A DNA stretch of 64,000 nucleotides from Sarcophilus harrisii (GCF_902635505.1 NC_045428.1:65844141-65908140), one strand, 5' to 3'; shown: positions 1 through 13,789, counted from the stretch's first letter. The notes: generated by a model not told the origin, from the letters alone. Translations and numbers: made by a program.

Positions 1-75
1 TTCAAGTACATAAAGTCAAATATAGGATAACAAAAAAAATTAAATTATATTGAAATATGATTATCACAACATAAT
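1..75. mobile_element. hAT-type repeat fragment cut by the window edge
   Basis: ATAGGATAACAAAAAAAATT then ATTATATTGAAATATGATTA matches the interior of the hAT-type repeats at 38.4 and 45.3 kb. Confidence 0.35.
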
Positions 76-2690
76 AATAATAGTAATAATAACTAGCATT
101 TATTTAGTACTTTAGGGTTTACAAAGAGCTTTACATATGCTCATGGACTTCAGGAGAAGAACCCCACATTTAGAAAATGACTGAAATCCTTCTAAAGCAA
201 CAGATAAGCAGATGTGGGACAAATGCTATAACTTATTAAGGAGGAAATCCTGAGTCAAGGAAAGATGAATGTAAGACAAGTTAAGAAATGCTCCATTTTC
301 CCATTATCCAAGTATCATTTTTCAATCATAGCACTTTAGAGAATTAATCTCTACATATTACTTTCTCCGCATCAAGAAGTAGTGAGTTTTCAATCACTAG
401 AGGTATTTAGGGAGTGGTTGAATGACCACCTGTAGGAAAGACAGTAGAGTAGAATCATGTTGGGTTGAACTAGATTGCTGCTGAGATACTTTTCAACTCT
501 GAGACTTTGTGAATTCCTTTGTGAAGGAGGGAAACTGAAGGAAGAGAATACTCTAACATTTGTAGAGATATAGAAAGAGGAAGACTGAGTCCAAGATGGT
601 CTATGTCTCTTATTGCTCAACTCTTATTGCTGGATCCATTCTCCCTCTCCCTGGTTTGTAATTTGAGATTGCTCCATGCAAAAATGATCTTAATCACTAA
701 TAAGTCAAATGGAAGTGAGATATGAAAAGCAACTCTAGAGTAACAAAAGGTTGATGAAGTGGAAGTGTGATATAGGTAGGAAAACGTGAAGAAAGTAGAG
801 ACATGTTATGAAGTAGGAGGAAAACCTGGGCTTAAGGCAGAATTTCACCACTTCCACATCTGTTTATCTCTCTAAGCCTGTTTTCATCTATAAAACAGGG
901 ATATAGTTGTATAGTGTATAGTGTATAGTTGCTAAAAAAAAAAAAGTAAAATCTAAAATACCCTACAATCTGAACTGCATATTATTCTAGATTTAGGAAA
1001 ATGTAATATAATGAAAAAAGAATAATATTTGTATTTTTGATTATGTCCTTAGTAGAAGATGGAAAATAATGATGACTTCTCCCTAGATCCAGCCTTTCAT
1101 CTTTTTAGCCTATCCTTCAAATAGCCATCAAATTAACATTCCTAAAATTCAGGTCTGACCATGCTGTTCCTCTAAAAGGAACAAATCAAGAAGCTTTGAT
1201 TGCTCCCTATTGCCAAATTACTTGTCTTTAAACTGTTTTAAAAGTGTTCTTTTTAATTATTATTCATTTAACCCATCACCCACAAGTAATAAATACATTT
1301 CAATATTCAAAGAACAAAGCAGATATTTGAAACCATGAATTCATTATGTTCAGTTTGGAATTTTTGAAGTGCGTTTTTAATTTAACATAGTAGTAATAAG
1401 ATTGCTTTCATTATGTTTCCTTCTAATTCTATTTTTAACTATATTTTTAATGTTTTATTTATTCTGAATTTCCCCCCTCATCTCTATCATTATCTACAAT
1501 CAACTCCTCATCAAAAAACCAGGGCCTTCCCTTAGTACAATTATGATGAAGCAAAATAAATGAACAGTTGGTCATGCCTGAAAATATATATATCTCATTC
1601 TGCACCTCTAGTCCATCCCTTCCCTGACAAGAATCCAGGTTGACATTTAAAGTCTTTCCCAACCTGGCTCCAACTTACTTTTCTGGGATGATTGCATATT
1701 ACTCCTCCTCATGTACTCTATACTCTATCCAAACTGGACTGCTTGCTTTTCCGCAGATATCTCTAGTCTGCATGACTTTGCACATGATGTCCTAGAATGC
1801 TTTCTTTCCTCACCTCCAAATTTTGGAATTGCTGGTTCCTTTCAAGAAAAATCTCAAGAAGTCTTTTCTAATCCCTCCATTTGTTATTTCTCCCTAGCCA
1901 AAGTTTATTTGTATTAAAATCATAGATCATAGATTTAGAGGTGGGAAGATCTTAGAGGTACAACAATACAGTTTTAAAAAATTCATCTATTTATATTCTA
2001 AATTTAGCAACACCAAATCATATGGTCATTTCCAAAGACATAATAGAACAAAATAAAAGAGGATTGACTGTCCATTAAATTGTATATTTCTCTTATTTAT
2101 AGTTTGCCATATTATTATTTAATATTTAATTATTATTAATTATTAATATAATATATTATTAAATTATATAATTGTAACCTAAGGCTAAGAGACCATTTGA
2201 TAGGATCTCCTCATTAGTGGAATTTGATTACTTAATGCTCTTCTCCTAGATAAGAGATAAGAGTTTGATCAGAGCTAAGAAGAGAGCTTGATCTTCTGGT
2301 TTCCAACTTGGAGAAAAAAAAGACATAAGGTTAAAAATTTCCTTCAAGTCTCTGAAAGCATCTTTTTCTTCTTTTGCAAAAAGAAAGCCTTATATCTATG
2401 CTCAAGAATGGGAGTAGGTTATTGCATCAATCAGTTTTCTCAAGTCTTTCAAAGCCATGGCAACACTGGCTCAAAGGATAAGTACATTTCATAATTGGAT
2501 TGGTGGAGTGGGGTGAGGAGCAAAGGGAAGGTAGTTCCAAATTGCTTTCCAGAATAGCTGAACCAATTCAAAATGCATTAGTGTACTTGTTTTTCCATGG
2601 CCTCTACTTTCTTTCCCCCTGCAAAGAGTGTAGAACAGACACTGCTTGAGAGCAGGTTCTCCTTTTGCCTTTGTACCTTCAGGGTCTAGT
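76..2690. other. Intergenic, no gene recognised
   Basis: AT-rich sequence with short MIR-like pieces near 80-140 and 830-900 and a dispersed CATAGATTTAGAGGTGGGAAG-type element near 1921-1965. 2100-2175 is an AT-only tract. The open frames are short and unsupported. Confidence 0.5.
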
Positions 2691-2699
2691 AAAGAATTT

Positions 2700-2925
2700 A
2701 ACCCATTATTGTTGTTCGATCATATTCAGTAGTCTGATTCTTCATGACCTACTTTGGATTTTTTTTTTTTGGCAAAGATACTGGAATGATTTGCTATTTC
2801 TGTCTTCAACTCATTTTACAAATGAAAAAACTGAGACAAACTGCATTGTTAGTGACTTGCCCAGGGTCTCACAGCTTTGGTCTCAGGTCTTTCTGACTCC
2901 AGCCTTAGCACTTTATCTGTATCTG
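2700..2925 (-). mobile_element. tRNA-derived CORE/MIR-type SINE
   Basis: Minus orientation: the 3' part GTTGTTCGATCATATTCAGT is at the left, the core ACTCATTTTACAAATGAAAA is central, and GTGACTTGCCCAGGGTCTCA follows. The tRNA-like head is eroded at the right. Substitution load suggests an old copy. Confidence 0.75.
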
Positions 2926-4089
2926 TATATACTTTATAGCACTGTATCTGTCTGGATATATGACCCATAGCAGATGCCTAATAAACCCTCAATCAATATA
3001 GTAGGGATCAATAGACTCTTTATTGTTGGGGAAGGAAGAATGAGAAAGATATCAACCATGGATGTGATTTGGAAAGGAAAGGTGGTACCCTGCATAATGA
3101 GGTATACATCATGAGTGGAATTTTGTCCTTTTCTATGTAAAATGCCCCCAGTCTTTCTGGACTACTTAAACCAAGTCCCTCAGACTGATGAGCAGGCTGC
3201 TTGAGAGTTGGAATTCTGATATCCTACCTCCCCCAACCATGGCAGTAACAGACTTTCCTGAAGCTCTGCCCTAAGGAGCTCATGGCTGTGAAAGAAGATC
3301 ACCAGCAGGAATTTTTTATAAAAACAAACAAAAACTCATCATGATCAGAATCTTTTCCAGTCCATAGAGTATTTCTACTCCAGTCCTCTGTAAAAGGAGA
3401 TATCAGTGTCCAAACCAATTTTTCCACCTGGCTTGAGAGTCAACAGTGATGGCCAGAGGAATTCACTTTCTCACATGAAATGGAGCTGAGCCCTGAGGAG
3501 GAACCTCTGATGATACAAAGCATTTTGATGGGTCAGTAACCAGGTCAATCACTCCCTTCTAGGCTCTTGGGCGCCTCGTGGATCCCAGCTGTCTAAAGAG
3601 TCCAAGGGAATTAATCATTAGCAAAAGAAGAGGGAGGGGGAACACTTGATTGGGTTAGATTAAGTAGTCTGTTCAATGAGTTTAGACATAAAAAACTTCA
3701 TTTTTAACTTATGTTCAGAGTGAGGAGCCTCCTTGACTTGCCTCAGAACCATCTGTGATTAATAATTAAGAGTCACAATTCTAGAACATAGGAGAGTGGG
3801 TTCTAGAATTTGGAAAATGCAAGATCTTTCAAAGATTCCAACCCATTTAATCAGAAAAGGTTTTGGTCTTGAAGTTGAAATACATAAATTTCCAGAAACC
3901 AAGAGGTCTTGGATTCATATAGAATCCCTCTGACATATAGGATTCCTCAGGGTTCTAGGCAGTTCTCTGAGGCGACAGAAAAGATGCTGACCTGCATTGG
4001 TCAAAGGAGAGCCTGAAATTTGAGTTCTTTATATAAATGAAATTTTATAGATCCACTTGTATTCCTACAAGTTGTAAGGAAGGCTTTTG

Positions 4090-4092
<3 letters not shown>

Positions 4093-4128
<36 letters not shown>

Positions 4129-4136
4129 CACACACA
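4093..4136. repeat. (AC)n microsatellite
   Basis: About 21 AC dinucleotides with one AAAA interruption near 4126. Confidence 0.95.
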
Positions 4137-4287
4137 CTTTAAAGTACCATGTGTATTAAATGTGAGTTTTTATTATTATTAATAATAATAGCTAATATTT
4201 ATATAGCACTTTGGAGTTTGCAAAAAAAACTTTACAAATATTATCTCATTTTAACCTTATAACAATGCTGAAATAGATGATAATAAC

Positions 4288-4518
4288 AATAATAGCCAGC
4301 ATTTATATATTTTCTATATGTCAGGCCCTGTGCTAAGCACTTTACAATTAGTATCTCATTTGATCCATACAACAACTATAAGAGGTAGGTGCTATTATCA
4401 TTCCCATTTTACAAATGAGAAAACTGAGGTAAAAAATTAAGTGATTTGTCTAGAGTCTAAGTCTGGATGTGAATTCAGGTCTTCTAACATACTATCCACA
4501 GTACCACTTAGCTGCCTC
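4288..4518 (-). mobile_element. MIR SINE
   Basis: AGGCCCTGTGCTAAGCACTT, CATTTTACAAATGAGAAAAC and GAATTCAGGTCTTCTAACAT are MIR landmarks in reverse orientation. A second partial copy of the same head type is at about 4190-4285. Confidence 0.8.
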
Positions 4519-5005
4519 TATGTAGAGGTGGTAAATATGGGTCCTAGAACACAAAGGAGGAGAAATATGGGTCCTGTTCAGTAGGAAAGCAGAGTTGTTT
4601 TGCCTGGTGGAAAGGGCAGCCAAAGAGATCTCAGTGGGTGCAGAATAAGCAAAACTGGCTAGGACAGAAGGAGTAGGGACAGCAGAGACAAGATTATAAA
4701 GATGAATTACATCAAATGTTGGGCCAACGGAACAGTAAAGAGCCTTTGGAGACCCAGTGAATGGGGATGGAGAGGTACAGAAGAAGATGAAGGAAATGAT
4801 TGTTCCAGTTAGACAGGCAATGGGGCCAATGATGAAAGGAGGATAGAGTGATGGTGTGAATGTTGCATGGAGCCAGGCTTTGGAGAGAGGGAAATTCAGG
4901 AGCCACTGGGAAGAACAGGAGCTGAGAAGGTAGCTTTTCCATGAACATAGAAGGAGGGCTGACTGTAATAAATGAGGTAGCCTGCTTTTCCCATCAGATC
5001 TCAAG
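4519..5005. other. Unrecognised stretch with a 170-codon minus-strand frame
   Basis: A frame runs from 5004 down to 4492 and ends inside the MIR. The predicted protein is rich in Ser, Leu and Pro, with one hydrophobic stretch around residues 57-77 (IIGPIACLTG onward). I recognise no family, see no promoter or introns, and the end lies in a SINE, so chance is the best explanation. Confidence 0.2.
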
Positions 5006-6114
5006 TATAGGGTTTCAACTCAGCTGATACCCAAACTTGTATTTCTTTTTTTTATTGTTTCCGTACCTTTTTTTCCAATAAACAGGGTGTACCATCTGCA
5101 AAATGTTAGTCAGAGGAAATAAAAACCAAGAGGAAATTACATTACAATGCCATAAGTCAATATGCTACACCTGGCACACCCTTTGAGACATATGCATCTT
5201 CACTTACATTAATATTAAAGGCTTGATTGCTTTCAAACTGCAAATTTCCCTCACTCAGTCAAATGAAGGAGCAGCGCTAAGACCAGCTATGGAATGCTCA
5301 TTTTTCTACCTTACCAAGCTCCTGTGCATTGCTTCTAAATGACATTTCTCCCGTGTCATAACAAATGATTATCAGGAGCAGACAAGGACATTCAGTGTAA
5401 AGTAAAATATGGCAGCATTCTTGGAAAAGAGAAAGCATTTTAAGTAAAGAAAATAAAATGCCTCAAATGGGTAAGCTGGAACCGCATAAGATGGATGCTA
5501 AAAGCAAGCATTGTGATTTCTCTAACCCTTTCCATTCTTTCATCCTTGCCTTTCTGTCTTAGCCTCTGCATTCTATATATCGTTGTGAGATACAAGGAGA
5601 AGTGAGTCAGATTAAGGGGAAAACTACCTTGGAGGTTGGTAGTCCTTATTTCAAGGTCATATCTAAGTTAGTTTTGCAGAACAAAATACATTGCTTCACC
5701 TCCCTATGCCTCAGTTTCCCCACTTCATACAATAAAACTAGAGAGCTTCCTACCTACTGATTAACTCACCCACTCCACCTCTACTGATAAATTGCCACTC
5801 CAGGTCATCTACAATTATTGTGATAAACCAGTCTTGATTATTCAGTAATGCTTCCTATCACAAATTGAGATTGGTAAAGGGTAGAAGTATTCCAATCTAA
5901 TAGTCTCATTTTGCAGATGAAGAAACAGAGGTCTAGAAAGCCTAAATGATTTTCCTGAGGATACTTACATAGAAACTGGCCACCTTATTCCTTCTACATC
6001 TTCCTGTGCTCTCTTATCCATATTGAAACCAAAGCCAATTCCTCCCAGATCTACTTCAGCACTGTCTGCCCCTTCTCTACCCTATGTTTTTGAGGCTCAC
6101 GCCCCCAAATTCTT

Positions 6115-6690
6115 TTTCAAAATAATTTTTCAAAATTATTTTTCTGTTACATGTAGAAACATTTTTTTTCTTGGTTACTCATGTACATTCATTTTTTCCC
6201 CACATTTTCCCTTATGAATCATATTGGGAGAGAAAAATCAGAATAAAAGGGATAAACCATGGGAGGAAAATAACAGAAGGGGGGAAATGAACATAGCATG
6301 AATTGATTAATATTCAGTTTCCATACTTCTCTTTCTGAATATGGATGGCGGTTTCCATCCAAAGATTATTGGGATTGCCTTAGATCACTGAACTGATGAA
6401 AAGAACCAAGTCTGTCAGAGTTGATCATCACACAAACTTACTGTTGCTGTATATAATGTTTTCTTGGTTCTTCTTCTTTCACTCAGCATCAGTTCATGTA
6501 AATCTTCCCAGGTCTTTCTAAAATTAGCCTTTTCCTCATTTTATGGAATAATAATATTGTATAACTTTCATATACCATAATTTGTTCAACCATTCCCCAA
6601 CTAATGGGCATCTACTCACTTTCAACTCTTTGTCTCCACAAAAAGAGCTGCTATAAACATTTTGGGTCCTTTTCCCTCTTTTATGACATG
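6115..6690 (-). mobile_element. Older L1 3' UTR fragment
   Basis: Plus-strand text such as CACTCAGCATCAGTTCATGT (6480-6499), TATACCATAATTTGTTCAAC and CTAATGGGCATCTACTCA parallels, with many differences, the 3' UTR of the young L1s at 49.2-49.4 and 53.5-53.6 kb. No target duplication was found. Confidence 0.75.
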
Positions 6691-6719
6691 CCCCTCGATT
6701 TCTAACAAACTCTGTTTAT

Positions 6720-9380
6720 TCCTTGAATTTTTCCATCCACATACATTCTGCTGCCTAATTAAGAAGAAATCTGGCTTTAATCTATGGATGCTATATTCTT
6801 TTCAACCCTTTCCAATAGAGGCCTCTCTTCTAATATATCTAAGTCACACCTGCCATGATGAGAGTTGGAATTTTCCTAAATCCACTATTTGCCATTACTT
6901 ATCCATAATATCTTTTCTTCAAGACAATCAGTTTGTACCACCTCTACCTCTTCCTTATTGCTTAACCACCAAGTTCCCCATTTCTCAGTTTTGGCATCTG
7001 ACTCGAGATCTTTCCTTTCATATTACCATCTACCTTCATCCACAGGTACATAAGCATTCATCTTAATGACTTTGGCCACATAATTCCTCAGCTTCCTCAA
7101 CTCCAATATTATTTTCCACCCTACTTAAGCTACAGAGCCACACAATTCATGACTTAAGCCTCATCATGTCATGGACCTGCTTCACCTCTAAGACACCAGA
7201 CTTTGAAATTGCCCTCTCTATGATCAATGATATAACTGACATCTTTACACCTGTCACTATTCCTCATTCACATTAAACCTGATCTTTACTCTTGTAATCA
7301 GAATGCTCAGATGCTGACTTCAGGCTCATTCTTGGAAGCCTCTTTTAAATAATAATCTCTCTGGGTTGTTTTTGTACCCAACAAGAAGTCTCCCTGGGGA
7401 ACATTAGATGTTGACTCATCTTTCAAAGGGCTCCAAGCTTTCTAAGAGCACTCAAACTACAGAAACATCAAGCACAAGGAAGATTTTCTTGAAGGCATGT
7501 AAGAAACAAAGAAGGGTGATCATATCTCATCCTTTAAATAAAACAAAAATTATATCACTGATTCCTTCCATTGAACTCCATGTCTCTCCCCTCAGGAGAT
7601 TCAGTGCCTGAAAATTCAAAGCACAAATTATTCAAAGCATCCCTGCCTTCTGCTCAGTTCTCACTGGCACTGAAGCTCTTGCAGCATCTTCTGCCCTCCT
7701 CTTTTGTAGTTTACACATCCTTTTGTTTCTACTCTCTCTCTCCCCCAAGGTTCATCCTCATCTCTCAGCACAATCCTAAAGCGCTAAATCACTTGGCTGG
7801 TACTACAAGATGTTATGACTCCCCCATCTCCGAGTTTTACTCTGGAACTTCTTAGTGTTAGCAAGGCAGCCTTGTCACATCCTCTCGCCTCCTTCAAACT
7901 TCTCATGACTGCTCAAACTGAAAGGGGCATCTCTCAGTTTTGAAGCCTAAAAGCACCAAGTTAGCAAATGTACCCATGTCTTTTTTCTACCACAATGGGG
8001 AAGAAAAAGATTTGCAAGTTTCTGGTGTCCTTATATCATGGATCATTGGGGTATATGGCCATCATATTTTCATTTTCATTGTAATTTCCAGTACCTGAAA
8101 ACTTCTATTCCCTAGTCTGGCTTTTCTTGCCTCCCATCTTTATCTCATGGTCTCTCTTAGAAATGTTTGCTATCCCTGAACCAATCTGGGGAATCCTTCA
8201 CTGGAAAAAGTCATGAAATCTTATTGATTTCATCCACTATAAATTCACACTTTCAAACCTTTGTTGCTGTTTGATAATCCTTGTCTGTTCTTATTAATTC
8301 CTTATCTCATTCCCCAAAGCAAAAGTTCTGATCTTTTCCTCTCCCTTCAGGTTTCCACCTCTGCCCATTTTAAGGGGAGAGGGGTTACAAGGTATTCTTT
8401 AATTACAGTTGTATCTGTGTATGCATTATGTGCCCCTCTTAGATTTTAAACTTCATGAGAGCAAGATAAGATCTTTTTAAAAATCTTCCTATAGGACCTA
8501 GCTCAAGGTTTCTTTGAAGAGAGAACTCTCTTAAGTACAACAATTTAAGAAAAAAATGATAACTATTTCAATATAATTTGTTTCCTGTTCAATTCTATTT
8601 ATTTTATTTATGCAGTTCTGAAAAACATTTTTTGAGTAAGGTTTCATCACACTGTCAAAGGGAAAAGATTCTATCACATGTGCGTGTGTACACAACCCTC
8701 CCCCCCCCACACACAAAGTTAAGAAACCCTGACCTAACTTCATACTCTCTTCATTGTTCCAAAATTTGTAGCTTTACTAATGCTGATGCTCCTCAAGAAT
8801 GCAATTTCATAACTTTTATGACTATTTTAGTAGATGGTATTGTGAACAAAATTCATTACCTGAGGGTCAATCTCAGGTGAGGAGTTTCTCAGAATTTATC
8901 ATCAATGGTCCCCAAGTGATGAACCCAGAATCCCTCACTTGGCCAATATTTGAAGTCTTTTTTGGCTTTGACTCAAGAGAATTTAAGTGAGTTTAAGTTT
9001 AAGGTCTCTCAGGTAGTAAGTAGATCAGATGTATTTTTTAAAGTTTCAGATCCCTTCTTCTTTCCACAATTATACATGATCTCTTCTGGACCATGTCAAC
9101 CTCTTTTAGGAAACAAAAAAAGAGGAGGCAGCTAAGTGTCACAGTAGTCAGGAGTGTCAGTCACTTAGTCTTGATTGCCTCCAAAAAAGAAAAGAAAAAA
9201 GAGAGAGTTGAAGTCATTTGAAGACCAGAGTCATAAGACTATCAGTACAGAGAGTTTTTGCAAGTTATTACCCTTAATATTCTGCTCAAGTCTTGGGAAA
9301 GATACTGTGAGAAGAGGAAAACTAAACTTTGGGGTCACAAAAGTCTTCTTGTTATTCAAATGGGGGGAAAAGTGAAGTTA
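6720..9380. other. Intergenic, C/T-rich, probably L2-derived in part
   Basis: 6720-8520 has the C/T-rich look of old L2 ORF2 and 3' sequence (for example 8440-8520 resembles an L2 terminus). The frame at 6662-7066 has no recognisable product. 8520-9380 shows a short C10 run near 8700 and a degraded SINE head near 9125, and nothing else. Confidence 0.35.
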
Positions 9381-9389
9381 GACCTGTAA

Positions 9390-10680
9390 AAGAAAAAAAA
9401 AAGGTTTATTTTCTTCTCATCTTTAACTTAGATTCCTTTTAAGGAAAAAAAATCTCAACCATCACCTTCAACAATACAGTTTTGACCACTGAGTTTGGGT
9501 TTTCCAATTTGAGTTTGGCAGCAGACACCACTTTTGGGAGTTACCTTTCTCTACCTCCAGTTCTCCTTGGACTTTTTGGGTATCCAATGGGATTCCAAAG
9601 ACAAAACCACCAAGGGCTGATGCCCATAACAAAGACAGAATGGAACAGGAGGCAAACAAGCCATAGCAAGTCCAGAAAGATCAGCAAGAGATTTACGGAA
9701 AGGGATTTACATAAAGTCACTTTAGCTTCATTAGCAGGTTCAGTCAATTCATGTGTTTTTTGCCTTATCATGTTCAGTTCTGAAACCGCCAGGGGCTCCC
9801 AGGGCAGGGAGTGCTGGGAAACATGTTGAAGCAGTTTTGGAGACAAGGACAAGCAAAGCTGGAAAGAAGGAAGGGGCTGCTTACCCATCAAATCTCTTTG
9901 TTTAACCAACCCATTCTAGGGGTAGTATCACAGTAGGGCTAATCTGTTCCCTTAAGCTGGTATGAGTTCTTTAAAAAAATTTTACTTTTTGAAAATTATC
10001 TATCTAAAAGGTGAGAATGTTTAAAATAACCAAAAAGCTTTCCTCTGCAAATTATTAATTCATGATTTCATTACATTACTCATCCAACAAGTTTTGTTGA
10101 GTTCAATGTTGTAAAAGATATTTTACTGGGATGCATGAGACCATAAAAGATGCCAATGGTTGGAGTCTCTGAACTTAAGGTAATCAATAATAAGATATTT
10201 ATAGATAGCTATATTGATATTTATTTGTCGATTGATCTATCTTTTTCTATATATATATACACAAACATGATGTAGGAAGGGAATGACTTTAAGAGAGCCC
10301 ATAGGTAACTACCTAATGTAGACAATGTAGTACTGAATGAATGCAAAGAAAAAGTACAGAGAAGAGTGGAATTTGGGGGACCCTGTAAATAAAATTCTTT
10401 CTAATGTTTTATAGAGAATATATTATAGCTAACATTTCCCCAGCATATTGATTCTAATATCATATCCATGCCATGTATTATCTGATCTAAAATTTAATGT
10501 AAAGATTAAAGCTGACACTGAACCATATGAATAAATGCTTCCCCATTAAAAAAAAAAATAGGGACTGACTAACAGATCTCAGTCAACAAGATCTAAGGAA
10601 TCAGATACCAAAGAGAAAACAAGCATAAGGATATTTTTTTTTTACTAAATTCTCTATTCCTTTCCTCATCCTACTCAGTT
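9390..10680. other. Intergenic, unrecognised
   Basis: 9440-9910 is less AT-rich and carries overlapping frames of 115 (plus) and 122 (minus) codons. The minus frame has a hydrophobic stretch (LLLIFLDLLWLVCLLF). Neither matches a family I know and no splice or promoter context supports them. The rest is AT-rich. Confidence 0.25.
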
Positions 10681-10932
10681 TCTATTTCATGGAATTCCAT
10701 TTCTTCTCCCTTCTTCCCTCCCTCTCTCCCTCTCTACATCTCTGTATTTGTCTTGACTGTCTCTGTCTCTCTCCTTCCCTTCTTTTTGTCTTTCTCCCTT
10801 CCTTTCTACCTTTCTTTCATAATCTTCTTTAAATCTATCCTTTGCATCAAAATGAACTTTGCATAGCATAGCATCACACAAGCTTTCAATTTTTCTCACT
10901 CCCAAAAGATTTCCACAGATCATACTCAAATT

Positions 10933-10934
<2 letters not shown>

Positions 10935-10977
<43 letters not shown>
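10935..10977. repeat. (AT)n microsatellite
   Basis: About 21 AT dinucleotides. A C/T-rich tract lies just to its left (10700-10810). Confidence 0.95.
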
Positions 10978-10979
<2 letters not shown>

Positions 10980-11409
10980 CACATTTGTCCTGAAGCAAGG
11001 ACAGCTAAGCCAAAAGGGTAACAAAGGGCACCAAGATTGGCTATCTATCTTTTTCCTCCTAGGGATAACTTTGAATGTTTCTGTGTGCTTTGAGCCTAAT
11101 GAAGCAATTCAAACACATTCTTAATCAAAACTTTGTGACAGTGAAGAGCAAGAAATTAGCCCTTGGGGAGCTAACTTCAAAGAGCATCAAACAGGAGTAT
11201 ATCACAGGAAATGGGTCCAAGGGACCCTGACTTCCATACCTCTTTTCTACCTCAGGAAACTGGCTGGCTAACCAAATGAATCAATTCCCCAAAGAAAAAA
11301 GTGAACAGATCACAAAATTTAATCAATGGTTGGGGGACAATTAGGAGAAATGTCTCTAATGGTATATTGAAAGACTCTATCCTTAACCCTCCACCCTCCC
11401 AAACTTGTT

Positions 11410-11610
11410 CAGGAACATTTTAATTAGTTACCTAGATGAAGAACAAGAAAGTAAAGCTTATCAAATCTGCAGATGAGACAAAGCTGGGAGGGACACCTAT
11501 TATGGCATCTGTCAGAATTAGGATTTGAAATTATTTTGACAGGGCTAGAATGCTGGGTGGAAACCAAAAGATGAAATTGAACAGGGTTTAGTTTATACTT
11601 CTATATTTAG
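11410..11610 (+). mobile_element. CR1/L3-type LINE fragment, reverse-transcriptase region
   Basis: Conceptual reading of 11425-11500 gives a series like YLDEEQES followed by SADETKLGGT, which matches the CR1/L3 palm motif (FADDTKLGG) with the catalytic FADD changed to SADE. The next block reads like the MKFN region of the same domain (GATGAAATTGAACAG). Stops interrupt the frame. Confidence 0.6.
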
Positions 11611-12854
11611 TTTTAGACTCAATTGTAGACATATTGGCTGGAGAGACTGCCTGACAGCATTTTATGGAGATTGGGGAAGAATCAATGGCTTTAGCTTTCA
11701 TTGGAGCCAATAGTATTGACGTTCCATCATCTTTGCTGGAGTCCGCTGGTGAATCTAAACATGAAAGTGATACCAGATAAGGGAGTTACTGATCTGTGGC
11801 TAAGTCCAGAAGCCTGGAAATAGCATGTCCCCAATTATGAAAGGGGCTGCAGTTCCTTCCATCCCTCAGTGGCTCAAATCAGCCCTGCATAAGGACCTCA
11901 TAAATCACTAAGAAAATGAAAGTCAAGATTGAGCACAAAACCGCCTTCCATGGCTACCCAATGACTCCCAGATTAGATTAAGCCAAAGAGATGGGATTGA
12001 TTCTTCAAAGTTATTCAAGAATAGATTGAAGGCAATATAGAGGGTGAACTGGAGTAGTGAAGGCCCCAGGTGGTTATGCAATAGGCCTTTGTCTTTAACG
12101 AAAGAGCAAATGATTTCATTTAGCTATCATTTTCCTTTAAAGGTTGATAAGGGGAGCAGAGCAGAGGTGAAGGGAATGGATAGGAGTCACATTCAGGGAA
12201 ACACACGTATATGTGAACATAAGTCAAAGCTGTTTGCAGCCAGATGGCTACTTAAAAGACAACAGAGCTACAGAGGCCATTTTTTAGAGGCCCAAGGGGA
12301 GTGTAGAAAAGCAAGACAAAAGGTCTGATTCTGCTATTTCACAGGATGTGAAGCTATAGGAAGCCAAGTGTCACCCTCCCACCTTAAAGGTCACGTGTCT
12401 TAGTGAGCCCAGGAGACATGGAGTTATTTAATCAGCCAGGCACTTACCCCTTGGCCTGCAAATGATGTCAGGACATCATTCATTTATTTATCCATTTAAT
12501 TAATTCATGTACTTGCTCAATGTGTGTCCTGTTGTTTCCAGGTCCTTTTATGCCTGTCCCTGCCAATGTTATCGGTCTTGGCTACATCTGCTGGGCTGAC
12601 TCTGCACAATGTCATACACAGATAAGGCCTGCTTAAAAGCTTTTGGGTGGAATTATTGAGTAAACCTTACTGTGGGCAGCTGTTGAGCAGTCGTTTGTTG
12701 TTGTAGGAGAAAAAAAGAGAAAGCCTGGCATTTCTCAGACACAGGTTAGACCAGAAACATGAGTGAACCACTTGCCTGGGCCACAGCAAATTTCCCAGTA
12801 GATAATGATTCCCTTTTCTATCCCAAATGTTGGTCAGTGTTGCATCATAAAAGG

Positions 12855-13040
12855 GTCACTGGACCAAAAATCAGAAGACCTGATTTCTAACTCCTCCTAA
12901 TCAATAAACTATATGGTCTTGCCCAAGCCTTTTCAGAAACTTTGTCTGCTGGCCCATAAAGTAAGAAAAATGAGACTCATACAACCAGTCTCACAGGGTG
13001 GTTGTGTAGAAAGGAACTGCTTCATAAACTTTTTTTTTCC
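12855..13040 (+). mobile_element. Old tRNA-derived SINE
   Basis: AAAATCAGAAGACCTGATTT, the GGTCTTGCCCAAGCC segment and the CTCACAGGGTGGTTGTGTAG 3' part follow the sense order of the MIR-type SINE. Much diverged. Confidence 0.6.
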
Positions 13041-13429
13041 TTCTAAACTGTTACAGACTTAAAGGTGAAATATCATTTATCTGTACAGACCCATTGCAGA
13101 TCTTCCAGCCTCCACTGATCCCCAACAGAGCATTTTAGAGTAGTCTTATGAGTGAGTGAAATGTTATTGAAGCACCCTTTGTCTCAAATTTTGTCTTGAT
13201 ACAAAATATCTCTAGGTATGTATATACATACATATATATGGTGTAACATATATATCCATATGTATATATGGAAAATTTGAGACAATGACTCTCAATAAAA
13301 GTTACACTTACTGATAAGACTGCTCTAGTACATTCAATTGATATATATTATATAAGCATATGTGATATATATATATCATAAATACATATATTATGAGATG
13401 GGTAGCTGGATGGCTCAAGGAATAATTCA

Positions 13430-13690
13430 TAACACTGATAATAATGTCCATATATCACTTATAAGACCCAGAAAGTATTTCATATGTTATCTCTTTTAAC
13501 CATCACAATAGCTCTCTGAGGTAGTTGTTATTACTATCTCCATTTTACAGAACAGTGAATTGAGGCAGAGAAATTAAATAATTTGCTTAGGGTCACACAG
13601 CTATATAAATCTTCTGAAGGAACTCTGAATTGAGGTCATCTTGATTCCAAGGCTCTCTTTTCCTCCATCTACTTGTCTTAGTTGCTTACT
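13430..13690 (-). mobile_element. MIR SINE
   Basis: Reverse-orientation landmarks: TTATCTCTTTTAACCATCAC, CTCTGAGGTAGTTGTTATTA, TCCATTTTACAGAACAGTGA and AGGGTCACACAGCTATATAA. Confidence 0.8.
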
Positions 13691-13755
13691 AAGGACTCAT
13701 GGGACTTGAGGAAAAAATCACTTTAGCTCTTTGGACCCTGTTTCTTTTGGACCAG

Positions 13756-13789
13756 TAAAAAAAAAAAAAAGAAGAAGAAGAAGAAGAAG
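13756..13789. repeat. Poly(A) plus (GAA)n microsatellite
   Basis: An A run followed by six GAA units. Confidence 0.9.
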
